From Paragonimus westermani (lineage: Eukaryota > Platyhelminthes > Trematoda > Plagiorchiida > Troglotrematidae), in NCBI GenBank assembly GCA_008508345.1, contig QNGE01000114.1, positions 160,538 through 224,537 of the forward strand: a DNA stretch of 64,000 nucleotides. The letters run 5' to 3'. Both the position numbers and the translations under genes were made by a program. The notes under the pieces are model-generated. The model saw only the letters and a list, made by a program, of their open reading frames with translations. It searched no databases and had not been told where the DNA came from. This document shows positions 36,601-48,043 of the stretch, piece by piece; the stretch's first letter is position 1; every line of letters begins with the position of its first letter.

Positions 36601-37620
36601 CGAAGCCGCGACAGTGTAACCTATTGCAGGAAGACAGACAAGGGTTGGCGATGGCGTGCCAACTTATGGTATACAATGGCTATTCCAGAATGTCTTCTGA
36701 TGTAACGTAACTTCCCACATAATGGCATATCGAAGATAAAACCTGCTGAAAGGAGTTAGCCGAACCACACAGTACCTAACGTAGCGGATTCAAGTTCCCT
36801 AGATTGGAGAATTATGGCCTAGTGACTTTATGAAGCACTTCCCGACGAGTGTAAAAAGCGACCAATGCAAAGCTATTGTTAAGGGGGACTTTCCTTGTTT
36901 TGTCGAATTAAAGTGTGTCCGAGACCAGAAAGACAGTATGATGAGTTGAGCAGTGTTGAGAAAATGAAACCCAAGGATTATTTCCGAGGATAAATGATCA
37001 TGCTACGAAAGGGAAGACGTCCCAACCCGCATCAAAAGGCCGCGAAGCAAAAAAATTCGAACAAAGTACTTTCATTCTGACAAACGGACTGAATAAAATA
37101 AACAATGGCACAATTAAAAAATGGTTGCCAAATCTTGCCACAGTTTTGGCTATCACTAGCCCATTGCATTCACCCTGCGTAAGCAATCCCGAAAAATAAG
37201 GGGGCGGAAGGGTACGTTCGAGGATAAAGAAACCGCTAAGAAAATAGGGAGCATCCCATACATCGGGCAGTCAGTAGATAGTCGCTTATGCACTACCAAA
37301 CGACAAGTGAGAAAGATGAGTTCTCAGTACCCAGTTGAAAAGATGGTACGGGGTAGTAGAATAACCATCCGAGAAAAATCTTGTCTACGAAATCACGTAG
37401 TCGTACAGAGGAGCTCCTTCAGTAAAATCAATGGAGCAGTGAGCCTCATAAATGCAGGTGGCAACATCCACGACTCTTCTCATAGCGACGACCAGGATCA
37501 GTCTCATGAAACAGAGAAGACAGAAAGAACACTAAATCTTTTTACTGATGTAGAGTTACGGATCTGCGCGGGAATGCTCAGCAGTGGCACTCCTGTTCTG
37601 GTTGTATAATGGTCATTTTA
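33601..37620. other. Purine-rich plus strand; possible old LTR-element debris
   Basis: The plus strand is rich in A and G, the reverse of the first 13 kb. Near 35335 the reading CRCCGRSHSNRK resembles part of a Gag zinc knuckle, but its later Cys/His positions are missing. A Lys/Arg/Ser-rich frame of 99 codons covers 35517-35816. None of this supports a functional gene. Confidence 0.3.
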
Positions 37621-37675
37621 GACAGACGGTTGGCGGCATCCGACTCGGATTAGCCTGTCACAGTGACCGAAGCCA

Positions 37676-37698
37676 GACACACGCACACACACACACAG
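37676..37698. repeat. (CA)n microsatellite
   Basis: Short CA run with one CG interruption. Confidence 0.8.
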
Positions 37699-38569
37699 TT
37701 TCAAGCGTGCCATCCTGATTAGCCTTTCAAATTGGCCGAGTCTAAAGCACGCCTCAGTACAATTATCACCACAAGGGGCCTGCACTGAACCACTTACAGT
37801 TCCACCCTCAAACACACTGTATGCAGTTTGAATCCAAAGGAACCAGGTCGGGAAGCGTGTGCATGCAGATCACTGTAGTTCCATCCTTCAATGTTGGGTA
37901 GGCAAATGATGGGCCAACATGGAAATGGTAATACGCATCTCCTGGATGCAAGAAATTATGTGATTCCGTTTATAAGCTCTAAGCTTTGATGTGAGGTATT
38001 AGAAGTACACGTCGGGAAAACTTTCGGCATAAGAGTGCGTACTAGTCTGCTTTCGACTGTGTTATAAAGAAAAACAAAATTTGAAAGGTGAGTGAGAAAC
38101 CAAACCAAATGATCAGAACATAGTGTACAAGCAATTCCGAAAAATACCGAACGTAGAAAGCTACCATCATCCAGTTTCTTGAAAAGAAGGGCGGGTAATT
38201 CATCAAACGACGAGGTCTCTGGTTGACACGTACAAAACGCACAAGTAGGCACTGACGAAACTTGAATGTTCCTAACGTACTTGTTACCTCATCATTGACG
38301 GTGTAATATGGCTACGTTGATAAAATACCAATCAGAGCTAGCTAGTGCATTCACAGCTGGACCCATCACAATTCCAAACAGTCACACTAGCGCAACCTAT
38401 GACACTTGTAGTTCCTTACCGAGTAACGCGTGCAGATTAACGGCCATGCAACCATAGCTCGCTGAACAACCTGATAACCGTCCGTGACGCCCTTACCCAG
38501 AAGTTCCTGTCCAACCCCGAAGTATCAGCAGATCTAAGATCGATATTATAACGTGAAAGATTTATTTGG

Positions 38570-41060
38570 ATAACATACTGGTATCGCAGCTTCTGACCAC
38601 TGAAGTTCCGCTTACCTACACCTAGTTGTCCATACCGAAGCTACTGCGAGTTTCTTACACCATAGATGCCACGGACTTCCCAGATAGTACAGTTAGTTAA
38701 ATAGCAACACGCCTTCAAACCCATCCGTGTCTACTTGTCGAGATGCCTCAGTATTCGTAACCCTGCCCTACCAGTGACTACCCAAGATCAATTTACATAT
38801 CGTAGGTTGAGGCGACCCAGACACCGCATGTTTTGCTGACACAATGTTCCAGTTTCACTGCCGTACAACAGTGCGGGCAGCACCAATGAGTAGCAGAAAA
38901 GCAGCTTCAATTTTATCTACAGTCTGAGACCCGTCCACACATGGGTTTGCAGCTCACAGCCCAAGTGGAGATCTTCTGGTAAATCGCTACACGAGTATGG
39001 AAATCTTTGCAGCTATGCACATTATTTCCCTTTGTGTAGACACTGTGCACCTACCCGGAGAGTGCTAAAGGAATATAAAGGTGTTACTCATATCAGTATC
39101 CAGGCCAATTATGGGTGTCACGTTTACGAACTTTGCGACCAATCTTTGCAGTTCCCCCTGGCTCTATTCAAATAACTTACTATCATTTGCAACCAACAGC
39201 ATCCTCATAAGGCGGACTTTAAGGGCTAAAGCATCAAATATGTAACAGACAGTCGTCCGCTTGTTACTTGACCTAAACCCCGTCCTTGGGGTTCTGCAGA
39301 GCAGCTGTTAGCTTTGTGATCAACCAGAAGCCAACTACGGTAGGGCTAATATACCTCCCTTCTTCACGCCATTGGAAACGCCAAATACGTTAAACATCGG
39401 CTCACACTTTTAGACGTTTGTCTGCACGTAAACAAGCATTATTCTGTTTATATTACCAACTTACCTGGACACCCAAACACTGTTCACAATGCCTCATGGC
39501 TCTCACAACCAAACACTTTGTTGAATTTCACAAAGAAGGCGTACAGCGCGCTTCTATGTCCACAACACTTCCTCTGGATCTATTAATCAGCAAAGCAAAC
39601 TGACTACTACCAAACTGACCGTACTGCCACTCGACCGAACTCCACAATACACCTCGGGAATATACAAATTTAGTCAGTTCAGCAGAACCCTTGATGGAAC
39701 CTCATGAATGTAGCCAAGAGAGTGAAACACTGACGACTTTCGGGGCCTTGTTTACTTTTCTCATTTCCGAACCAAGGTTAGTTGATGGCGCCGTTTAATA
39801 CTTGACAGACTATTTCTTCACTCTAGGTTGAAGAAACTAACTGATACAAGGCACGTTCCACATTTGGGATGCCCTCTTTCGAACCTTCTCTTGGTAGCCC
39901 ATCTTTAGCTGCAACTTCTCTATTTTACGGTTGTTTCATAGCCCTGTGCGCCTGTGCCAAGCACAGCGCGAAAACGAGCGACGCTTTGAAATCTCGTTGC
40001 TGCCATTTATTCACGGTCACCGTGCCAACGGGGATCGGTCGTTTTATTAAGTTAGTGGAATGCCTGAATCAGTCTTTCTTGATTTTCTGCTGCATTGTAC
40101 GCGAAACGTTAGATTCCCCGTCAATAAGTGTCTTAGTGAAATTGACAGATGAACCAACAATCGATTCAGGCGAGTCATAAAAATCTCTGTGAATGTGGCC
40201 GTCAGCACGACCCTGCGCCAACTTACCATACTTTCTCCACCAGTTGTTCTTGACCCTGCGAAGTTATTCTGGAGTCTGCAAACGCTTTGGTTTTCTCTCA
40301 TATTAAGCTCGAGATAATTACACACTTGTTCTTAATGCACCCAGGGCGTTTCTAGCACCAAATATCGATCTCTCGATGACTACTGCTATGGTCATATCCC
40401 TAAGAAGTTACCATGTGTCTTCCATGTTGGTGGATGTGGGAACCTATTTAAGACCCTTTGAGGTGACTGTATGATGAACGTACAGTTTCTGAATCCTTCA
40501 GCTTCCTGACATTTAGTCCTCTCTGGTGTTCAGATGATTCACGGTAAACGGGATTGCTCACAAGAACAAGCAATTTGGTCCTGTTCAACCTATGCTTCGT
40601 ACCGCTTTCATCCCGCGCATCACTCACTTATTACGTACTTCACGAATTTTGAGTGGTCGCTCGATCACATAATCAAGTAAACGGTGCTGACGGCTTTGTG
40701 GATGGGTTCGCGTGATGTGTTTTTCACCCGGCTGAAGTCAGCTTTTCGCGAGTAGCACGCAGAGTGGACAAGCAGTCAACCTTTCCATTAACAGCACCAA
40801 AGGGTATTCCTAGCCTCATTGCACATTCTCCCCCAACCCGAGCGTTAGAAGTATGCAGACCAAACAGTTGGCTACGGATCGGTATCAAGGGGATTGTGGT
40901 AACAGCTTGTCATTGAATTGGTCCCGTGTATCTTCGGTAGGGTACATCAGCCGGCCGAATCATGCTAATGTTTCTGCAGCTCGGTCCAGTTAAGTCTGTC
41001 ATCAAACGTCTTAAAAAAGCGTCCAAATATCCATCATACTGCTGTAACTTTTGTGATGAG
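38570..41060 (-). pseudogene. Decayed non-LTR retrotransposon with EN and RT remnants (LINE 1)
   Basis: Reading the minus strand downward from about 41060, an endonuclease-like region is followed by a linker with EDTWxLLRDMT. The RT palm then reads FVKFNKVFGCESHEALWTVF and GCPGKLV (family form DFxKAFDxVxxxALW, GCPxK). Next come LLVANDSKLFE at the YADD site (39196-39166) and LVLPALLYGSETGTL (38890-38848). A closing block reads RVTNTEASRQV (family form RVxNTEVL). The catalytic YADD is degraded to VAND and stops are frequent. It is the longest element relic in the window and spans close to the length of EN plus RT. It is not functional. Confidence 0.65.
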
Positions 41061-41189
41061 CTCGACCCTCATTCTTGCTGTATGTGGGACTCGCTAAAAA
41101 TCATCATCAATTGAATTCACTTGATAACCAGCGCTGTATTCAGATGGAAATCACTGAAAAAGCTACCGACAATTCAACTGAAACACAGT

Positions 41190-41490
41190 CAAAAATGGAT
41201 CACATCTTTTGCATTCAGATAAGCGTTTCGGCTGGCTCTATTTGAAAGAATGCACTAAACTCAGCTTTCGCTCTTATTAGATCTCATCAGTAGTACACAT
41301 CCTCGTTCGGATTGGAATTTGCACCCACTTCCTTGGCTCGTGAGTCCAATGTGTTAACCACAACTTCAGTAACTCCACAATAGGCGCGACTAAATGATCA
41401 TATCCAGACGCTTAACCATAAATCTGTGTGTATAACGTTCGACTTGCTCGATCATCTCGAAAGCAGCACAAACAGAATCTCTTCGTTCAG
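41190..41490 (-). repeat. SINE A copy, near full length, with hammerhead core
   Basis: On the complement, a TTTAGTCGCGCCTA block, GTGGTTAACACATTGG (A-box region), CAAATTCCAATCC (decayed B box) and GGATGTGTACTACTGATGAG are followed by the SINE A tail. The copy is old, but its catalytic core CTGATGA and GAAA are unchanged. Confidence 0.7.
41251..41297 (-). ncRNA. Hammerhead ribozyme motif in a minus-strand SINE A copy
   Basis: On the minus strand CTGATGA lies at 41290-41284, helix II GATCTAATAAGAGC follows, then GAAA. Helix I strands TGTACTA and TAGTGCA can form seven pairs including one G-U wobble, longer than in the younger copies. Helix III is disturbed (GCTGAGT) and the cleavage triplet is GTT, which is allowed but usually slower than GTC. 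Confidence 0.6.
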
Positions 41491-42289
41491 TCCAATCGAA
41501 AACCTTTTGACCAAGACTTTTCCGTTAGATTGAAGTTATTGTGTTCATTCAAACAATTAAACACAGTTTGAACCGAAAATAAAGCTTCCAGGATTTGAGC
41601 TATTCTAAACTGAGCATCTAGTTGCAATGATCGGAAAAAACCTGTAAGCACTGTTAGAGTTATGGTTGGAAGAGATCGATGATGATGACAATCAAATAAG
41701 TATGAAATCAGTGGGGGAAGATTCACACGTCAACTAGTAACAATCGGAGTAATATTTGTAGTCAAGCACCTACTTTCAGTGCCTTTCGGGAGTGCACATA
41801 AACTGCCGCGGTGATACCTACCTATGATTACATCGTTCGACAGCCATTTGAATGAGATAGATTTGTAATCCAATGTTGTAAGAAGGATGCTTCAAGGTTG
41901 TAAATGAAACACGTTGGGGTCTCAAGCGGTTAGTTTACGTGGTTGAAAAAGTGAACAACCTGTTCGTGTAGAAATTTTAGTGATGAAGAAAACTGGAACT
42001 TTCCGGATAGCACTATAAAGGCCAGAATACTGAACTTTTTGTCCAACTTACTTATGGCGACCTACGATATCAATGTTATTTATGTACATATGTTGTGTAT
42101 TGTAACTTACAATCCAGTACACCTTTTTAATCTGCGCGTTTCCAAACTATAGCCAGAAGATTAGGTATACCTTAAGGTCTGCTTAATCTACAGCCCACTT
42201 TTTCAGTCACACCAACTCACGTGATAGAAACATTTAGCTGGAGTTGCTGACTGTTCGTTTTCATTTTTTCTTCAAAAAGCTGAACATTT

Positions 42290-42679
42290 TGTGGTGGAAA
42301 TCTATTCGATTCACCGCTTATCTGAACCTCGACACGACAGAAGTTCTTACAAACGGTCGGTCCAAATATCGCGTTAAAGATACATCAGGATTGGACGAAC
42401 AGTCTCAGTGTTGTGCCTTCCGTTATTCGCCAATTTGTTTGTTCCGTGTTCCACCAATTAACATACAGTTTATGACTTTGCATGTGCTAATACTATCAGC
42501 CAATGACAGACTGTGATTTTTTCAATACTGTTGTACATCCATGAATACGGCGTCCCAACCCATGAACAACAGCTGCTTACTGCTACAAGTACGAGGTCTT
42601 CTTGTTACTTGCGTGGGAGGTTTCAATTCAAGTGCGATTTTTCGAGCTACTTGAAGTCCCTAATTCCGAGTATCACACA
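42290..42679 (+). repeat. Repeat C copy 3, old
   Basis: It starts TGTGGTGGAAA, shares GATTCACCGCTTATC with copy 1, then CCAATGACAGACTGTGATT, and ends CCCTAATTCCGAGTATCACAC. Identity is clearly lower than between copies 1 and 2. Confidence 0.65.
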
Positions 42680-43229
42680 TTTGTTATCAGTAATCTACAT
42701 TTTATGATGAGAAAACCGGAACACTGATGATAATTTTTATTTGTTCAGTTCATTAAGTTTCAGAGGAATTGCAAATTTTTACTAAACGATTGATTCACGG
42801 CGAATTCCTTATAGTTTTTCGGTGAGACCACTGTTCCTGCGTTGCTTGTTCAAACTAATGGTTGGCAGCTAGACAGGAATTCAGGAAATATAGAGAGGGT
42901 ATGAGCATATCCTAAAGTCCTACTGACACTATCGATGGCAAATAATCAATCGTAATATTGGCCTGTGTCTACCACCATTAATGGATTAGTTCACAAATTT
43001 TGAATTATTCAGGTTGACGGTCATTGGTACCAGCAGTCTGAAGTTAGTTGAGTAAACGATAAAAACTGACTAAAGGTCAGTGAACTAATCACTCACCGGT
43101 CAAAATCTTATGCTGGTTCACCGATACGCGGCTATAAAACGAATAAAAATTTTCAAGATTAAAGCATATGAGAAGGTGCGACAACTTCCTCTGTCATATT
43201 AACCACAGAAATGCACATATATTTATAGA

Positions 43230-43680
43230 TATATATATCTCAGTTACACCACGTGCCCACTTTACCTCCAATCCCGTTCTGTGCCCACACCTAAAAGATA
43301 ATGTGCTTGTTTTCTGCAGCCTCGGTTTGTGTATACTCATTCAATTGTTCCTTTGGAATCAGTTATGTTGGCCGCACAGTCATACGTTTGTCTGAACCGG
43401 TCTGTGAAAACCAACTTGGCTCAACAGTGGAATACCGAAATCTGTCAACAGTGCACCTGGTAGATTGGAATCACCCTGCCAATGTGACGGAAGTATTTCG
43501 CCTAAACGACCGAGTTAAGGTCACCCATTCGAAGGCAGTGAGGCATAGGTTTCTACCTACAACTGAACCCACTGGAATTCACCTGTAAAACCCACGTTTG
43601 TGGGCCCAGAAACGTTTTATTCAGGCTTTGGATCTGCCTTGGTCAACTCCACACCGTGTTGGCCGGTGAAGATCCAGTGT
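43230..43680 (+). pseudogene. Penelope-like element, GIY-YIG endonuclease end, decayed
   Basis: The frame reads FNCSFGISYVGRTVIRLSE, then HLVDWNHPAN, RVKVTHSKAVRHRFL and TEPTGIHL. After an in-frame stop at 43586 it continues NPRLWAQKRFIQALDLPW. This matches the C-terminal endonuclease of trematode Penelope-like retroelements. SYVGRT is the YIG half of GIY-YIG, and the conserved arginine side of RLS is present. A frameshift lies before 43301. No RT is attached here, so this is a 5'-truncated copy. Confidence 0.7.
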
Positions 43681-44074
43681 TCAAGTGGGTACTCGCTTGC
43701 AGTGTGGCTTTGAATTGACCGACCTCAATAACCACCCGTTCCCCGTTTACCCCTTAGTGATTCACCCGTAAAATTTGTGATATAAATGTGAGTTGTTTAG
43801 TCAGGTGATGAATTATTGAAAACGAGCTTGTTCGCTACGCAGTTTCTCTAACTTTTGAAGTGTTTGGCAGCTCTCATTCATGAGCTTTGGGCTGAATATG
43901 TTCAACTTTTATTCAAAAGATGTTCGGTAGCTCGCAACACTTGTAAGGTTCTGCACTGTAGAGAATCCAACAGAACCGTACCGACTTACGTTTGAGGTCT
44001 GTTCGAAGTCAGAATATCAGGCTTAGATTTTGTACCATTACCGTTATTAAAGTTTGAAGAGTTGAGTAAACTGA

Positions 44075-44185
44075 CAAAACTCGAATCTAGTGCACTTGTT
44101 CAAAGGAGGCCGGTTGGACCATCTATTAGAATGTGAAAACTCTTATCAAAAGTGGGTGATGTTCAGTTCAATCATTGTACACTGT
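44075..44185 (+). repeat. SINE A 3' fragment
   Basis: AAAACTCGAATCTAGTG, CAAAGGAGGCCGGTTGGA and GTGGGTGATGTTCAGTTC follow the order of the SINE A tail after the hammerhead. Confidence 0.6.
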
Positions 44186-44639
44186 TTACGAGATGGTAAA
44201 ACACAAATAGCCGACAGCACACTGCGCACTTACTGGAGCAGCATTGAACGCCTAGTACACATTTGTGTCTTTCAAGCCGTCATTTCCATGTGGTATCCAT
44301 TTATAATATTAAAGTCAATGTTTGAAGTTTTATGCAAAGCATATTGAATTCATTACACATACGAACGTGTTTCTGTGGAGTACGTGGTGCGCATTGTTTA
44401 AAATTAATCTGTCATACTACTCAAATAAAAGTATAAACCAACACATTACATAATCGAGAAAGAACTAACTAAGTATTTCCTTATAGTTACTAATAGTCTG
44501 CCTTCTATTCGTTCTTGAAGAATGAAAGAATGATGAAAAACTTATGATAGTTCCGATGGTTTCGGTTCCGTCCATACCCATTTATCATTGCCAGCTACAT
44601 TGTGACGGTTGCAAATATAAGATTTGGGGATTCTAGTTT

Positions 44640-45035
44640 TTACATAAGTTGAACATCACTCACCGTTGGTCACAGGTGTTGCGTTCTCACAAACCTCCCT
44701 GTCGGCCTCCTTTCAAAAAAAGCACTAGAGTTCGCCAGGAATGCATAAATTTGAAACGATCGAGACTAGAAAGTTGACCATGTTTTCATGAGGCAACTGT
44801 GTTGACCACTGCACTAGTGGCTTCACATTAGGAACGACCGAATTACCACATGTGAACACGTAGTCACATTAGTTTGTGAATAATGCTCAGATTGCTCGAT
44901 CACTTCGAGAGGAGGCACAGTAACTGTCCAACTAACTCCAGTCAGTGAAACCCCGGCTGGGACTCCTCTCCAAGTTGAAATCACAGAAATCATTGAATAG
45001 TTTTTGATTACTGGTAAGTAGTACGAGATTCCTAC
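44640..45035 (-). repeat. SINE A copy, second unit of a head-to-tail pair
   Basis: The complement reads through a GAGAGGAGTC block, CGATCGAGCAATCTGAGC, GGTAATTCGGTCGTTCC, CAGTGGTCAACACAG (A box) and a decayed hammerhead to the TCAACTTATGTAAA tail. The sequence upstream of the head is longer than in the window-end copies. Confidence 0.6.
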
Positions 45036-45106
45036 TGTTCATGTAAATTTAAAATCCCTCAAAATTGACCGCAGCTGCTATATTACAATAAATCTTTTAG
45101 TCGACA

Positions 45107-45131
45107 TCTTTTGAAAGACATCTTTTGAAAA
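45107..45131. repeat. Short tandem duplication
   Basis: CATCTTTTGAAA occurs twice in tandem in the tail of the SINE A unit. Confidence 0.8.
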
Positions 45132-45134
45132 GAA

Positions 45135-45181
45135 GAGCTAGACTCGAGTTTTGCTCTAGTTAGAGCTTGTCAATAATGCAC
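45135..45181 (-). ncRNA. Decayed hammerhead with intact helix II
   Basis: The minus strand reads TTGACAA in place of CTGATGA and AAAAC in place of GAAAC. Helix II is the fullest in the window: GCTC and GAGC pair, and TA-TA can extend it. Helix III (ACTCGAGT) matches the 63.2-kb copy. It is catalytically dead, but it shows the ancestral pairing. Confidence 0.55.
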
Positions 45182-45302
45182 ATTCTTGCCACGGCCGAGA
45201 CTAGAACCCCGGCCACGAATTCATGAGGCAACCGTGTTGCCCAATGTGCCGTTGACCTTACCCTGGGCACGACCGAATTATCATACGTAAACGCTCAACC
45301 AC

Positions 45303-45651
45303 ATTTTCTTGTAAGTGTTATTCGAATTAGGCGAGACTCAATTGCTAGAGATTTCGGCTTTGGCTAGACTTGAATCGGCGACAGAAACAGCATGCCCAAA
45401 CGCGGCAAACTCGCTAACAGGTGAGTTACGAAGCCATCACGGGAGTTCACAAGTTTTTACAGTTGGACTCAGTTGCTTGTAAATGATACACTTTCAATGA
45501 TAAACAGTGACGTTGATGGGTTCCAGTGCGATCTATTGAAAAATCCTGCTTGGGGAATCAGGCCGCTGTATCATTTAGTAGATTCCATATAACAGAGTGG
45601 CTTAGGCGGATCAGTTCAAATGTGAAAACTTCCGGGCTCCCGACCTGGCTT
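45303..45651 (-). repeat. SINE B copy 1, left arm of a 349-bp inverted pair
   Basis: Reverse complement of 48044-48392, same length, about five differences by eye. It contains a tRNA-like head on the minus strand (TTCGTAACTCACC and ATTCAAGTC). The pair ends cleanly in SINE A on one side and in a tRNA-like sequence on the other. Confidence 0.85.
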
Positions 45652-45720
45652 TGTGGCTTAGTGGGTACAACGTTTGACGCATTCCGTTCAGGTCGCCAAC
45701 CCGGATCCAGGCAAAGAATT
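45651..45720 (+). repeat. tRNA-like SINE head beside SINE B
   Basis: A box TGGCTTAGTGGG (45654-45665) fits the pol III consensus. GATCCAGGC (45704-45712) differs from the B box at one position, and the spacing is about 38 bases. This is probably the head of another tRNA-derived repeat. Confidence 0.4.
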
Positions 45721-45779
45721 GATTTTTTGCAATTTTCTCACATCTAGACCACGAAATCTATCACCCTACTCATAAGTAA

Positions 45780-46025
45780 TGGTACACTCAGATTACCCGA
45801 TCGTCTGGAGAAGAGATACAATAACTGTCCTGTTAGTTCAGGTCAATGACCCCGCGATTAGGAATTCTCTCTAGGTTTAAATAATAGAAATCATTAGCTT
45901 GTCGAGCAATTTTTCGATTACCGATCATTAGTGGAGGATTTTGGTTTACACCTAAGTCGAACATCACCCACAAGTGATCGCGACTGTCACATTTCCAAAG
46001 ATATTTCAGTCAGCCCCTTTCATAT
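45780..46025 (-). repeat. SINE A 3' end plus adjoining upstream-type unit
   Basis: The complement of 45925-46025 is the SINE A tail (GAAAGGGGCTGACTG, GGTTTACACC reversed). 45780-45925 matches the block that precedes the SINE A head at 44890-45020, including ACTGTCCTGTTAGTTC and CCGCGATTAGGA. Together they suggest tandem SINE A units. Confidence 0.55.
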
Positions 46026-48043
46026 CAGCTTACCTGCATTTCCATTTGTAAGCTAATTCATCTTTGGGTTATGTTTGTTGGGGCTGATAAACAAAAACTC
46101 CGAATTAACCGCTTTTTACATTGTTGACGACACCAATTTGATTACCTCTCTTATGCCTGTAAATGTTGTGCGCAAAAGAGAGTATGATTCCGGTATCCTG
46201 GATACCAACTAGTGGCAGCAAGAAAATAGCCTCAACGTGATTCTCGCTTGAATCGCTGTGTGCCGACGTGACCCAGACTGAAGTATTCACCACCAAGTCT
46301 TACAACGGTATCCAGCTACAGTGCGCATACATTCGTGCCCAACCATTCACGAGTGTATCTCCAATCGCGCAAGCACTGGTGCACGCAAATTTTGCCTTGG
46401 CTCGATTGCGTAGATCGTTGTTGACAGTCATTTTCCAATCGATTCACCACCTTTGCCTTTAGTTCTCTGAGAATTCATACGTCCACTTACCTTGGCGCAA
46501 ATACATTGATCATCAAATGACCCCCGGTAATTTTAGCGACAAATGAACAACTAGGCAATCCGTAGGTTTTAAGAGCCCGACACTAATCCTAGTATCACCT
46601 ATCGATTTCGACGACAGCTGTTATGCTTGATTCGTTACTGGGAGCAGTGGATCATCAACAATAAGTGTTAGTTATCAGTTACACTCAGTGATCAGATACG
46701 CGACACTTTTCTCGATAGTTAAGATCTTCCCCAACACATTACAGATTGAATATTGAGAAATGCCAGACTGTCTGTATATAACATTTTCAGCCATGGGAAG
46801 TCGAACACTGGCAAATTGGTTATTATTGTCGAAGTAAGTTCTACCTGTGAACACCGACCGAGTCGTTGTTTTTCATTTAAATCAAGTTATCGCTTTGAAA
46901 AGGAAGAGGAAAGGTTGTCACAAAATAAAGTAAACCACGGCAATACTCATGTGAACTACGCTACTTGAGTCAGGTTTTATCCAAGTTTCTCACAGTGAGG
47001 ATTGAGGAACGGTAATCCCAGGTAATTAATGCTATTGGCTACACTAACCAGATAAGTCTGCTTTGTGTATCGTTTTATAACTCTCTTGTAGGTTGCTATA
47101 CACATGCGATAGCAAGCGGTTTTGTGTTTTCCCTTGTGCGGGTGTGTGTACATATCTCATAGCATGCGCGGGAGAGAAGGAGCGGGTGAGATAGAATCAA
47201 ATTGGATATCGATCTTCTGGAATAGTCCACTGCTTGACGAACTCGCTCCTAAGTAAAAATAAAACGTTATGGTAACCTGTTAGAAACCTCCCTTTCTCAA
47301 ACACACATCGACTGTCCAGCAAATCATGCTTTTAAATTGTTGGGGCAGTGCATTGCGTACCGCTGCTCAAGGACAGCCAAAACAATGGCTTAGCATCGAG
47401 TTGATCTACCCAGATCAACTCGATTACCATTCATGCTGGCGCTGTGATGGCCACAGGTTGATGAATTACTTGATCACAAAGAATCATTAAGTCGACTGTC
47501 TCACGCAACTGAGTGACGAGATTGAGGCATATTCCGTTCAGCGATTCACGTGGATAATGCCGTCTGTCTTATTGAGAGGCATATGTGCGAAGGTTAGTGT
47601 AGTGTATGCATGAAACGTTGTTAAATTGTGGTACACAACGTTTCACAGAATAATGGATAATACTTTAACAGGCATACCGCGAGAAGGTCTCTCTGCCAGA
47701 GATCACTCCTTGCTTCAGACTTTTGATATAACTAAACCAAATCTACTATATCACCATCATACCACGAAAAGAAGAGTACTTGCATAGTGCACAATATCAC
47801 TACTTTCAACCGAAATCTTTGCCTGTTATAAGTTTGCGTTAATTAGAACTGGTAGGAATTCATGTTAGACTTTGTTTAATACACATTTAATGGGCACAAC
47901 CGTGACGTTGATATTTTAGTAGATGCAAGCACTCCTTTTTTGACCAAATAAGTTCTGAAATCCTCTTTTCTTTCCAGGTCTAATCCGGAGTTATCCCGGT
48001 TTAATCTCCTTGTGATTGCGTTTGGAACATACAGCAACATTCG
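46026..48043. other. No supported gene
   Basis: Spacer between the two arms of the SINE B inverted pair and its left flank. It holds only short frames without motifs. Confidence 0.45.

Larger units (their letters stand above)
45070..45302 (-). repeat. SINE A copy, first unit of a head-to-tail pair
   Basis: The complement has GATAATTCGGTCGTGCCC, GGGCAACACGGTTGCC (A box), GGGTTCTAGTC (B box) and a hammerhead region at 45181-45135. It is directly followed, in the same orientation, by the unit at 45035-44640. Its 5' side abuts SINE B at 45303. Confidence 0.65.
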
